Assembly (NCBI GenBank): GCA_031292735.1
Contig: JARLGP010000145.1
Coordinates: 1 to 5,433, forward strand
Length of the DNA: 5,433 nucleotides
Reading direction: 5' to 3'
Source: Holophaga sp.
GTDB lineage: Bacteria; Acidobacteriota; Holophagae; Holophagales; Holophagaceae
The translations under genes were made by a program, and so were the position numbers. Below, piece by piece: positions 1-5,352 of this stretch. Each line of letters begins with the position of its first letter. Position 1 is the first letter of the stretch. The notes beneath the pieces are model-generated. The model had not been told where the DNA came from. It saw nothing but the letters and a program-made list of their open reading frames with translations, and made no database searches.

Positions 1-1
1 C

Positions 2-832
2 TACGAGCGGGGCGCCTTCACCGGGGCGGTGGGCATGAAACGCGGGCTGTTCGAGGAGGCGGAGGGCGGGGTGATCTTCCTGGACGAGATCGGGGAGATC
101 CCGCTGCCGCTCCAGGTGAAGCTGCTGCGGGTGCTCCAGGAGCGCCGGATCCGGCGCCTGGGCGCCAACGAGGAGCGGCCGGTGGACGCCCGGGTGATCG
201 GCGCCAGCAACCGGGATCTGCGGGCCCGGGCCGAGCGCGGCCAGTTCCGCCAGGACCTGTTCTTCCGCCTGAACATCCTGCACCTGGAACTGCCGCCCCT
301 GCGCGAGCGCCAGGAGGACCTGCCGGTGCTCGCCGAGCATTTCCTCGGCCGGTTCTGCCGGAAACTGAACAAGCCCCCCATGACCCTGGCGGAAGACGCC
401 CTGGAGGTGCTTCGCCACTACCGGTTCCAGGGCAATGTGCGCGAGCTTGAAAATCTCATGGAACGTTGCGTTGCCTTGAATGCGGGCGGGCCCATCGGCA
501 AGGAGCTGTTCCCCGACAACGTCCTGGGCGTCGGCCAGGCCCCGGCGGCATCGGCGCCGACCCTGGAGATTCCCCCGGAGGGCTTCGACCTGGAGGCCTA
601 TCTGGCTGCCCTCAAAGGACATTTCATGGCCCAGGCGCTGGTGCGGGCCGATGGCAACCGTACCCGGGCAGCCCGCCTGCTGGGCATGAGTTTCAGAGCC
701 TATCGTTATTGGCTTCAAGAGATGGGAGGTAAGGAAACCCTTCCGGCGCAGTTCCCCTGGCCCGACGAATTCCCGGCGGTCGGAACGCCGGAGGCACAAC
801 TCAGGGGTGATTCCGCCAATGATTTCTTGTAA
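2..832 (+). CDS. Sigma-54-dependent transcriptional activator (PilR/NtrC type), 5'-truncated
   Basis: The 276 visible residues are the C-terminal part of a bacterial enhancer-binding protein, which uses ATP hydrolysis to open sigma-54 RNA polymerase complexes. The reading frame is open from the window edge, so the start, any sensor or receiver domain and Walker A lie upstream. In order one sees the sigma-54-contacting GAFTGA loop (residues 4-9), Walker B VIFLDE (about 24-29), a sensor I region RVIGASNRDL (about 64-73), the RQDLFFRLNI and LPPLRER arginine-finger region (about 83-103), and sensor II GNVRELE (about 145-151). A Fis-type HTH follows (about 210-240: DGNRTRAARLLGMSFRAYRY). Its SFRAYRYWLQ end resembles PilR. 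About 35 Pro/Glu/Asp-rich residues follow the HTH, a longer tail than usual. The prepilin gene just downstream is a plausible target. The class is secure; the exact regulator (PilR or another NtrC-type) cannot be settled without the N-terminus. Confidence 0.93.
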   Translation, partial: YERGAFTGAVGMKRGLFEEAEGGVIFLDEIGEIPLPLQVKLLRVLQERRIRRLGANEERPVDARVIGASNRDLRARAERGQFRQDLFFRLNILHLELPPLRERQEDLPVLAEHFLGRFCRKLNKPPMTLAEDALEVLRHYRFQGNVRELENLMERCVALNAGGPIGKELFPDNVLGVGQAPAASAPTLEIPPEGFDLEAYLAALKGHFMAQALVRADGNRTRAARLLGMSFRAYRYWLQEMGGKETLPAQFPWPDEFPAVGTPEAQLRGDSANDFL

Positions 833-845
833 GATCATTTCCTTA

Positions 846-862
846 TGGCACACTGGGATGCT
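846..862 (+). promoter_or_regulatory. Possible sigma-54 promoter with imperfect spacing
   Basis: A TGGCAC element (846-851) matches the sigma-54 -24 box, and TGCT at 859-862 resembles the -12 box. It lies about 65 bp before the prepilin start and just after a sigma-54 activator gene. However, 11 bases rather than the canonical 10 separate the GG and GC dinucleotides, and sigma-54 promoters tolerate that poorly. It may be a degenerate or chance match. No better sigma-54 or sigma-70 promoter was found in the gap. Confidence 0.25.
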
Positions 863-881
863 TGGACGGAAACGTCCGGGC
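860..881 (+). other. GAAA-tetraloop stem-loop between activator and prepilin genes
   Basis: GCTTGGACG (860-868) pairs with CGTCCGGGC (873-881) around a GAAA loop. This gives nine pairs, two of them G-U, capped by a GNRA tetraloop. No T run follows, so it is not a standard intrinsic terminator. It could stabilise the 3' end of the activator mRNA, sit in the prepilin leader, or act as a DNA dyad. The pairing is visible; the function is unknown. Confidence 0.5.
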
Positions 882-926
882 ACTCGAAGCTACCTCTCCC
901 CAACCCTTCCTTCGCGGACGACAGCC

Positions 927-1427
927 ATGCGCCAGAACCGCCAAACAGGATTTTCGCTCCTCGAACTGCTCGTGGCGATGATGATCATCGCGGTGATCGC
1001 CACCCTGGGGTTCAAGCAGTACAACAAATATTCCACCCAGGCCAAGTATCTCAAGGCCCAGGACACGCTCCGGATCGTGGGCGAGGGGCTGGATCAATAC
1101 TTCATCCAGCACGGCGTGTACCCGAACCTCACCACCTACGAGAGCATGATCGACGCCAGCTCTCCCCTGGTCAAAGAGAACCTGGTTCCGCCCAATGTGC
1201 CCACCAAGGACCCCTGGCAGAACCCCTTCGAGGCCACCGCCAGCAAGGGGAACTACGTGCTGAAGTGCCAGGGCGACCCCGGCCTCAATCCAGCCTTCCC
1301 GCCCTTCAGCCGCCAGCCCGGCAGGATGTCCGACGACCAGAACAGCCAGACGCCCGGTGCCGCCGGAGCGACGCCGGGCGCGACGCCGGGCGCGGCACCG
1401 GCACCGGCCAAAGGCGCGACACCATGA
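927..1427 (+). CDS. Type IV prepilin / GspG-like pseudopilin with Ala-Pro tail
   Basis: This 166-residue protein has a class III signal: a short polar leader MRQNRQTG, the prepilin peptidase site G8/F9, Glu at position +5 of the mature protein, and a hydrophobic helix (about 9-29). It should be cleaved and N-methylated by PilD/GspO and built into a type IV pilus or type II secretion pseudopilus through the inner membrane. A DPWQNPF motif at 95-101 and HGVYPN at 62-67 resemble the GspG major pseudopilin. Only one Cys (C114) is present, so the disulfide loop of classical pilins is absent. The C-terminus (about 142-166) is an Ala/Pro/Gly/Thr low-complexity tail made partly by a 12-bp DNA repeat. 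The ATG at 927 was chosen because it gives the standard short leader; the GTG at 807 in frame would overlap the upstream gene. The SD is weak. The last bases overlap the next gene as ATGA. No other pilus or secretion genes are visible, so its machine is unknown. Confidence 0.88.
   Translation: MRQNRQTGFSLLELLVAMMIIAVIATLGFKQYNKYSTQAKYLKAQDTLRIVGEGLDQYFIQHGVYPNLTTYESMIDASSPLVKENLVPPNVPTKDPWQNPFEATASKGNYVLKCQGDPGLNPAFPPFSRQPGRMSDDQNSQTPGAAGATPGATPGAAPAPAKGATP
1368..1391 (+). repeat. Two tandem 12-bp repeats in the prepilin 3' end
   Basis: The unit GCGACGCCGGGC occurs twice in direct tandem (1368-1379 and 1380-1391) in the reading frame, encoding Ala-Thr-Pro-Gly twice. A decayed third copy follows (GCGGCACCGGCA, 1392-1403). 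Expansion by slippage is the likely origin of part of the protein's low-complexity tail. Confidence 0.85.
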
Positions 1428-1978
1428 TCGATCTCACCCAGCTGCCCCCCGACGGGCTTCGGCTCGAAGGCTCCCTGGGCGCCCTGCCCATGGGGGACGG
1501 CAACGCCCTGCGCGGCGTCACCTGGCGGATGCTGGTGATGGCCTCCGGCGCGGACTTCTTCATGGAGGTCAAGGGCGAGGCGGTCTGGGAGGGCACCTGC
1601 TCCCGCTGCCTGGAACCCCTGGACCTGCCGCTGACCGTGGACAGCCAGTTCCTGGGCAGCAAGGATCCCGATCTGGTGGTGCGCGGCGCCCACAGCCTGG
1701 GCACCCAGGATCTGGACGTGGTGTTCTTCCCGGAAACCATGCTGGACGAGGAGGCCCTGGTGCGCGAGCAGTTCCAGCTCCAGGCCCCCATGCACCCGCT
1801 TTGCCGCGAAGCCTGCGAAGGGCTTTGTCCCCAGTGCGGCAAGAACCTGAACAAGGGCCGCTGCGCCTGCCGGCTGGAACTGAACAAAGAGCCGAGCGCG
1901 CTGGCCAAGGCCCTGGTGGGCCTGAAGTTGAACCTCAAGGACGCCGACCTTGGCGCCGAACCCGGTCCTGAAGTCTAA
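1424..1978 (+). CDS. yceD: YceD family protein (DUF177), Cys-rich
   Basis: The product has 184 residues and belongs to the YceD/DUF177 family, which is normally encoded directly before rpmF and is linked in the literature to 23S rRNA accumulation and ribosome biogenesis. The mechanism is not well defined. Conserved marks are CSRCLEPLDLPL (Cys59, Cys62) and a C-terminal cluster with Cys127, 131, 135, 138, 147 and 149, including GLCPQCGKNLNKGRC. This suggests zinc or another metal site, as in Cys-containing members of the family. The start overlaps the prepilin stop by ATGA (1424-1427), with AAAGG at 1410-1414 as a moderate SD, so translational coupling is likely. The frame is open well upstream (from 845), but that part lies opposite another frame of the prepilin and is not coding. 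It is followed after 43 bp by rpmF, as in many bacteria, which supports the call. Confidence 0.93.
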   Translation: MIDLTQLPPDGLRLEGSLGALPMGDGNALRGVTWRMLVMASGADFFMEVKGEAVWEGTCSRCLEPLDLPLTVDSQFLGSKDPDLVVRGAHSLGTQDLDVVFFPETMLDEEALVREQFQLQAPMHPLCREACEGLCPQCGKNLNKGRCACRLELNKEPSALAKALVGLKLNLKDADLGAEPGPEV

Positions 1979-2008
1979 GTGTCCGGTATCCCCCCCGACT
2001 TAATCCCC

Positions 2009-2015
2009 TGAGGAG
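2009..2015 (+). promoter_or_regulatory. Ribosome binding site of rpmF
   Basis: TGAGGAG lies six bases before the rpmF ATG at 2022 and is the strongest Shine-Dalgarno sequence in the window. This fits a highly expressed ribosomal protein that is independently initiated after the 43-bp gap behind yceD. Confidence 0.8.
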
Positions 2016-2021
2016 TTTCCC

Positions 2022-2207
2022 ATGCCGAATCCCAAACGACGCCACTCCCGTGCTCGCCGCGACCGCCGCCGCACCCACGATTCCCTGGACGTGATGAGCG
2101 CCAGCACCTGCCCCAACTGCGGCGCCTCCAGGATGCCCCACCGGGTCTGCCCTTCCTGCGGCTTCTATCGAGGGAAAGCGGCGTTGCGCGTCGAGCAGAC
2201 GGTCTGA
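2022..2207 (+). CDS. rpmF: 50S ribosomal protein bL32
   Basis: This is a 61-residue, very basic protein typical of bL32, a small component of the large ribosomal subunit. The N-terminus MPNPKRRHSRARRDRRRTHD is the family hallmark. Two CxxC pairs (Cys30/Cys33 and Cys43/Cys46, in CPNC and CPSC) form the zinc-binding knuckle, so this is the C+ zinc-dependent form rather than the zinc-free paralogue made under zinc starvation. Length is normal. It sits between yceD and plsX, the usual order. Its TGA (2205-2207) overlaps the purine run that probably serves as SD for plsX. Confidence 0.98.
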   Translation: MPNPKRRHSRARRDRRRTHDSLDVMSASTCPNCGASRMPHRVCPSCGFYRGKAALRVEQTV

Positions 2208-2214
2208 GGGCAGG

Positions 2215-3264
2215 GTGGACGCCCCATCCGGATACCGAATCGCATTGGATGTCATGGGAGGCGACCACGCCCCCCTGGCCATTCTTGAGGGTGCCCGGGA
2301 AGCCTTGACCGCCCATCCGGAACTCTTCCTCTACCTGGTGGGGGACGAGAAACGGATGGCACCCATCCTGAAACAGATAGGCCTGTCCGGGCAGATGCTC
2401 GAGCGGACCCAGATCGTCCACTCGGCCACCGTGGTGACCATGGACGATCGGGCCACCATCATCCTCAAGGACAAGAAGGACGCCTCCATCCGGCTCGCGG
2501 CCCAACTGGTGCGCGACGGCCAAGCCGATGGCCTGGTGAGCATGGGCCACACCGGCGCCGCCATGGTCGCCTCCATGAAGGAGATGGGTGTTCTGCCGGG
2601 GGTGGATCGCCCCTGCCTGGCCTCGGTCATGCCCAACATGACCGGGCGCCCGACCGTACTTCTCGATGTGGGCGCCAACGTCGGCTGCCGGCCCGAGAAC
2701 ATCGCCCAGTTCGCGGTGATGGGCTCCGTGTACGCGGAGGAAGTGCTGGGCCTGGAACAGCCCCGGGTGGGCGTGCTCAGCGTCGGCGAGGAAGACGGCA
2801 AGGGGTCGGCCACCACCAAGGAGGCCGCCCAGGCGCTGCGCGACGTGGACCTGAACTTCCTGGGCAACGCCGAGGGCCGGGACATCTGGAACGGCAAGTT
2901 CGACGTGATCGCCTGCGACGGGTTCGTCGGCAACGCCATCCTCAAGTCCTCCGAGGCGCTGGCTGAAGGGCTCATCAACGGCCTCACCGCCGCCTTCATG
3001 GACAGCTGGTACACCAAGCTGGGCGGTTTCCTCGCCCTGCCCGCCCTGCGGCGCTTCAAGCAGAAGCTGGACTACGCCGAATACGGCGGGGCCCCGCTGC
3101 TGGGGGTCAAGGGCATCACCATCATCGGCCATGGCCGCAGCAACGCCCGCGCGGTGAAGAACGCCATCCGCGCAGCCTTCACCGCCAGCCAGCACCGGGT
3201 CAACGAGCACATCCAGCGCTCCCTGGCCCGCATCCTGGCCCAGGCCTCTTCCGGCCCATCCTGA
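2215..3264 (+). CDS. plsX: Phosphate acyltransferase PlsX
   Basis: PlsX converts acyl-ACP and phosphate to acyl-phosphate, the donor used by PlsY for the first acylation of glycerol-3-phosphate in phospholipid synthesis. It acts peripherally at the inner membrane. The 349 residues are of normal length. Visible signatures are [12 protein letters not shown] (9-20), SMGHTGAAM (109-117), [20 protein letters not shown] (151-170), [12 protein letters not shown] (186-197), [10 protein letters not shown] (215-224), [11 protein letters not shown] (230-240) and [20 protein letters not shown] (291-310). The start is GTG at 2215, seven bases after the rpmF stop, with GAGG at 2206-2209. The next in-frame ATG would remove the conserved N-terminal strand. 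In SMGHTGA the more common form of the family motif is SAGNTGA, a mild variant. fabH does not follow; instead the gene ends at tandem terminators. Confidence 0.98.
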   Translation: MDAPSGYRIALDVMGGDHAPLAILEGAREALTAHPELFLYLVGDEKRMAPILKQIGLSGQMLERTQIVHSATVVTMDDRATIILKDKKDASIRLAAQLVRDGQADGLVSMGHTGAAMVASMKEMGVLPGVDRPCLASVMPNMTGRPTVLLDVGANVGCRPENIAQFAVMGSVYAEEVLGLEQPRVGVLSVGEEDGKGSATTKEAAQALRDVDLNFLGNAEGRDIWNGKFDVIACDGFVGNAILKSSEALAEGLINGLTAAFMDSWYTKLGGFLALPALRRFKQKLDYAEYGGAPLLGVKGITIIGHGRSNARAVKNAIRAAFTASQHRVNEHIQRSLARILAQASSGPS

Positions 3265-3302
3265 ACGCACTGCCGCTCCCAGCCAGCATCCCAGAAGCCT
3301 GC

Positions 3303-3337
3303 ACGCCCCCGGAGCATCACCGCCCCGGGGGCGTTTT
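3303..3337 (+). terminator. Rho-independent terminator T1 after plsX
   Basis: ACGCCCCCGG (3303-3312) pairs perfectly with CCGGGGGCGT (3325-3334), giving a 10-bp GC-rich stem with a 12-base loop, followed by T at 3334-3337. It lies 38 bases after the plsX stop and most likely ends the prepilin/yceD-rpmF-plsX transcript. The short T run may make it leaky. Confidence 0.85.
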
Positions 3338-3340
3338 CCC

Positions 3341-3362
3341 AAACCGGCCCCAGCCGGTTTTT
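3341..3362 (+). terminator. Terminator or attenuator T2 directly before the pyrH ribosome binding site
   Basis: AAACCGGC (3341-3348) pairs perfectly with GCCGGTTT (3353-3360) around a CCCA loop, and the T run spans 3358-3362. It starts three bases after T1 ends and finishes one base before the pyrH SD-containing CCGGAG. Because it leaves no room for a promoter between itself and pyrH, every pyrH mRNA must carry it, so it may act as a transcriptional attenuator. The structure is clear; the regulatory role is inferred. Confidence 0.75.
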
Positions 3363-3363
3363 C

Positions 3364-3368
3364 CGGAG
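3364..3368 (+). promoter_or_regulatory. Ribosome binding site of pyrH
   Basis: CGGAG sits five bases before the pyrH ATG at 3374 and abuts the T2 T run. A folded T2 would therefore lie right beside the initiation region. Confidence 0.65.
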
Positions 3369-3373
3369 TACCT

Positions 3374-4078
3374 ATGAAGTATAAACGCATCATGTTAAAG
3401 CTCTCGGGGGAAGCCCTCATCGGCGACCAGGGCCATGGCATTGATCCCGCGGTGGTCAACCTGATCGCGGACCAGGTGAAGACGATCCAGGGGCTCGGGG
3501 TGGAAGTGGGGCTGGTGATCGGGGGCGGCAACATCTTCCGCGGGGTGGCCGGGGCCACCAAGGGCATGGACCGGGTCACGGCCGACCACATGGGCATGCT
3601 GGCCACCATGATCAACGCCCTGGCCCTGCAGGACGCCCTGGAGCAGAAGGGCGTGGTGACCCGGGTGATGTCCGGCATCGACCTGCCCAAGGTGGCCGAA
3701 AGCTACATCCGGCGCCGGGCCATGCGGCACATGGAAAAGGGCAGGGTGGTGATCTTCGGGGCCGGCACCGGCAACCCGTACTTCTCCACCGACACGGCCG
3801 CCGCCCTGCGCGCCAACGAGATCAACGCCGAAGTGGTGATGAAGGCCACCAACGTGGACGGCATCTACACCGCCGACCCCAAGACCGACCCCACCGCCAC
3901 CAAGTACGAAACGATCACCTTCCAGGAGGTGCTGGAGCAGAACCTGCGGGTCATGGACGCCGCCGCCATCGCCCTCTGCCGGGAGAACCGCCTGCCCATC
4001 CTGGTGTTCAACATGATGGAGCCGGGCAACCTGCTGGCCGCGGTGCGCGGGGACGTGGTGGGCACCCTGGTGAGCTGA
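3374..4078 (+). CDS. pyrH: Uridylate kinase (UMP kinase)
   Basis: PyrH phosphorylates UMP to UDP with ATP, the committed step to UTP and CTP. It is an essential cytosolic hexamer of the amino-acid kinase fold, unrelated to eukaryotic UMP/CMP kinase. The 234 residues match the usual length. Seen in order: MLKLSGEAL (7-15) for phosphate binding, GGGNIFRG (50-57), [15 protein letters not shown] (71-85), [19 protein letters not shown] (129-147) for UMP binding, [14 protein letters not shown] (157-170), and the C-terminal [17 protein letters not shown] stretch (198-214). The ATG at 3374 with SD CGGAG is clear. In many bacteria pyrH sits in rpsB-tsf-pyrH-frr; here it follows plsX behind two terminators and is followed by a convergent ATPase gene, so it is separated from its usual partners. 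Confidence 0.98.
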   Translation: MKYKRIMLKLSGEALIGDQGHGIDPAVVNLIADQVKTIQGLGVEVGLVIGGGNIFRGVAGATKGMDRVTADHMGMLATMINALALQDALEQKGVVTRVMSGIDLPKVAESYIRRRAMRHMEKGRVVIFGAGTGNPYFSTDTAAALRANEINAEVVMKATNVDGIYTADPKTDPTATKYETITFQEVLEQNLRVMDAAAIALCRENRLPILVFNMMEPGNLLAAVRGDVVGTLVS

Positions 4079-4089
4079 ACCCGGTTCAG
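4075..4089. other. Palindrome spanning both convergent stop codons
   Basis: CTGAAC (4075-4080) and GTTCAG (4084-4089) form a perfect 6-bp inverted repeat with a CCG centre. The pyrH TGA (4076-4078) lies in the left arm, and the complement of the ATPase TGA (4086-4088) in the right arm. No T run flanks it on either side, so it is at best a weak bidirectional 3' end structure. Confidence 0.5.
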
Positions 4090-5222
4090 GGTTCGCCCAG
4101 CCCGTCCAGTCCGCAGACCCGCACCTCGAGGGTTCCGAACCGCCTGACGTGGGCCGGGAGGCCGGAAGGGGTGACCAGGAAGTTACGGCCGGCCGGGTAC
4201 TGCTCCCGGAACACCTTCAAGCCGCGTGGGTCCAATGCAGCCGGATCCCACTTGCATTCGATGGCATCCACCCGGTCCCGGCCGTGGACCAGCAGAAAAT
4301 CCACTTCCCTGCCCGCCTTGTCCCGCCAGTATTGGACGGGCAGGTCCGGGAAACGGGCCTGGAGTTGTTCCAGCACCAAGTGCTCCCAAAGTATTCCGAG
4401 ATCCTCTGGACGCAGCGGATCCCAGCCCCGGGCGAAGCTCACGAACCCGGTGTCGAAGGCATAGGCCTTGGGCATCTTCACCAATTCGCTTTGCAACTGG
4501 CCATGGAACGGCCGGACCAGGGTGAGGGCATGGGTGATCTCCAGCGCGGTGAGGTGGCTTTCCACCGTGGGCCGGGAAATGCCGAGGGCCGCGGCGGTCT
4601 GGGAGATCCCCAACTGTCCGCCGCTTTGGCGCAGGACAAATTCAAACAGGGCATTGAACCGGTTCATGTCACGGAAGCCGAACAGCTTCTGGATATCCCG
4701 CGCGAAGAACGAATCCATCCAGTCCCGGAAGAACGCCGGTTGTTTCTGCCCAGCCAGCAGCACGGGCGGCAGGCCGCCGAGGAAGAGCCTCTGGGGCAGG
4801 GATGTGCCGCCAAAGGAAGAGAGCTCGGAAGCCAGTACGGGGAGGAGGTGGATGGTGCGCTTGCGGCCGGTCAGGGTATCCCGGAACTTCCGGCTTGCGG
4901 CCAGCGTGGATGAACCGGTGGCCAGGATCTTCAGGTGCGGGAACATGTCCGCGCCGATCTTCAGGATCCTGGAAGGATCCCGCAACTGGTGGATCTCATC
5001 GAACACCACCACCGGTTTGGGACAGGACCGGAAGAACAACTCCGGATCGGCGACCATGCCCTCCACCGCTGGCAGGTCGCAATTCAGGTAGAGCACGGTG
5101 TCGGGATCCAGGCCACCAGCCAGGCTGGTCTTGCCAGAACGGCGGACTCCGCAAAGCCAGACGATGGAAGCTTCCTCCCATGCCTGGTGAATTCGTTGAA
5201 GCCAGAAGGGCCTGGATATCAT
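4086..5222 (-). CDS. AAA+ ATPase with DUF4143 domain (COG1373 family)
   Basis: This 378-residue protein has the AAA_14 plus DUF4143 layout. Walker A GVRRSGKTS is at 25-33, Walker B VVVFDEIH at 71-78 and a sensor-1-like ATGSS at 101-105. A winged-helix segment follows at about 204-240 (LGISQTAAALGISRPTVESH). The C-terminal part has the family WEHLVLEQL (279-287) and a PD-(D/E)xK-like core: REVDFLLV (305-312, Asp308) followed by ECK (Glu322, Lys324), with a conserved YWR before it. Members are common, often single, mobile-looking genes of unknown role, and DNA binding or cleavage is only inferred. The ATG at 5222 has no ATG/GTG/TTG alternative before Walker A and no clear SD, so initiation may be leaderless or SD-independent. 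It is convergent with pyrH (7-bp gap). Its promoter region has a 10-bp inverted repeat. Base composition looks slightly less GC-rich than the neighbours, compatible with transfer. Confidence 0.9.
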   Translation of the reverse strand: MISRPFWLQRIHQAWEEASIVWLCGVRRSGKTSLAGGLDPDTVLYLNCDLPAVEGMVADPELFFRSCPKPVVVFDEIHQLRDPSRILKIGADMFPHLKILATGSSTLAASRKFRDTLTGRKRTIHLLPVLASELSSFGGTSLPQRLFLGGLPPVLLAGQKQPAFFRDWMDSFFARDIQKLFGFRDMNRFNALFEFVLRQSGGQLGISQTAAALGISRPTVESHLTALEITHALTLVRPFHGQLQSELVKMPKAYAFDTGFVSFARGWDPLRPEDLGILWEHLVLEQLQARFPDLPVQYWRDKAGREVDFLLVHGRDRVDAIECKWDPAALDPRGLKVFREQYPAGRNFLVTPSGLPAHVRRFGTLEVRVCGLDGLGEP

Positions 5223-5224
5223 GG

Positions 5225-5267
5225 AACCATACTTTGCGTTTGGTCGGAAAAAATGTCAAGTATGGTT
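5225..5267. promoter_or_regulatory. 10-bp inverted repeat around the ATPase promoter region
   Basis: AACCATACTT (5225-5234) and AAGTATGGTT (5258-5267) are exact reverse complements separated by 23 bp. Their centres are 33 bp apart, close to three helical turns. One arm ends two bases before the ATPase start codon; the other overlaps the TTGACA hexamer. This is an operator-like layout. It could also be the stem of a leader RNA or a trace of an inserted element. The repeat is seen; its binding protein is unknown. Confidence 0.55.
5231..5259 (-). promoter_or_regulatory. Possible sigma-70 promoter of the ATPase gene
   Basis: On the minus strand a perfect TTGACA (complement of 5254-5259) lies in an A/T-rich pocket. 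At a 17-bp spacing the -10 would be CAAAGT (complement of 5231-5236), which matches only three of six consensus bases. Transcription would then start within a few bases of the ATG, giving an almost leaderless mRNA, which agrees with the missing SD. A TATGGT hexamer fits the -10 better, but its spacing of 22 is too long. Confidence 0.4.
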
Positions 5268-5290
5268 ACGCGAGAAGGCCCAGGCCCGGA

Positions 5291-5305
5291 CGCCGGGCGC
5301 CGGCG
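5291..5305 (+). other. GC hairpin in the divergent intergenic region
   Basis: CGCCGG (5291-5296) and CCGGCG (5300-5305) form a 6-bp stem with a GCG loop, about 48 bases before the start at 5353. There is no T run. In such GC-rich DNA a hairpin of this size can arise by chance. No firm + strand promoter was identified between 5223 and 5352. Confidence 0.3.
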
Positions 5306-5352
5306 GCGGTCCAGGGTGGACTTTCCCCGAGCCGTTGCCCCAGACTGGTGCC

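Noticed and set aside
807..926. GTG start at 807 for the prepilin
   Set aside because: It would overlap the activator gene and add 40 residues before the prepilin peptidase site, far longer than the usual short leader.
845..1423. N-terminal extension of the yceD frame upstream of 1424
   Set aside because: It is in a different frame from the prepilin, whose class III signal and DPW motif are clear. YceD begins normally at the ATG at 1424.
1975..3690. 571-codon open frame on the minus strand across rpmF, plsX and part of pyrH
   Set aside because: It lies opposite three well-recognised genes and both terminators, and its translation is His/Gly/Ala-rich low-complexity of the kind produced by GC-rich antisense frames. 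No domain is recognisable.
4149..4913. 254-codon + strand open frame antisense to the ATPase gene
   Set aside because: The ATPase on the other strand has clear Walker motifs and family signatures. This frame has no recognisable motif and no good SD.
5282..5300. Shared GACGCCGGGCGC string between the prepilin tail repeat and the divergent intergenic region
   Set aside because: It is a short GC-only match that is expected by chance in DNA of this composition, with no other similarity around it.
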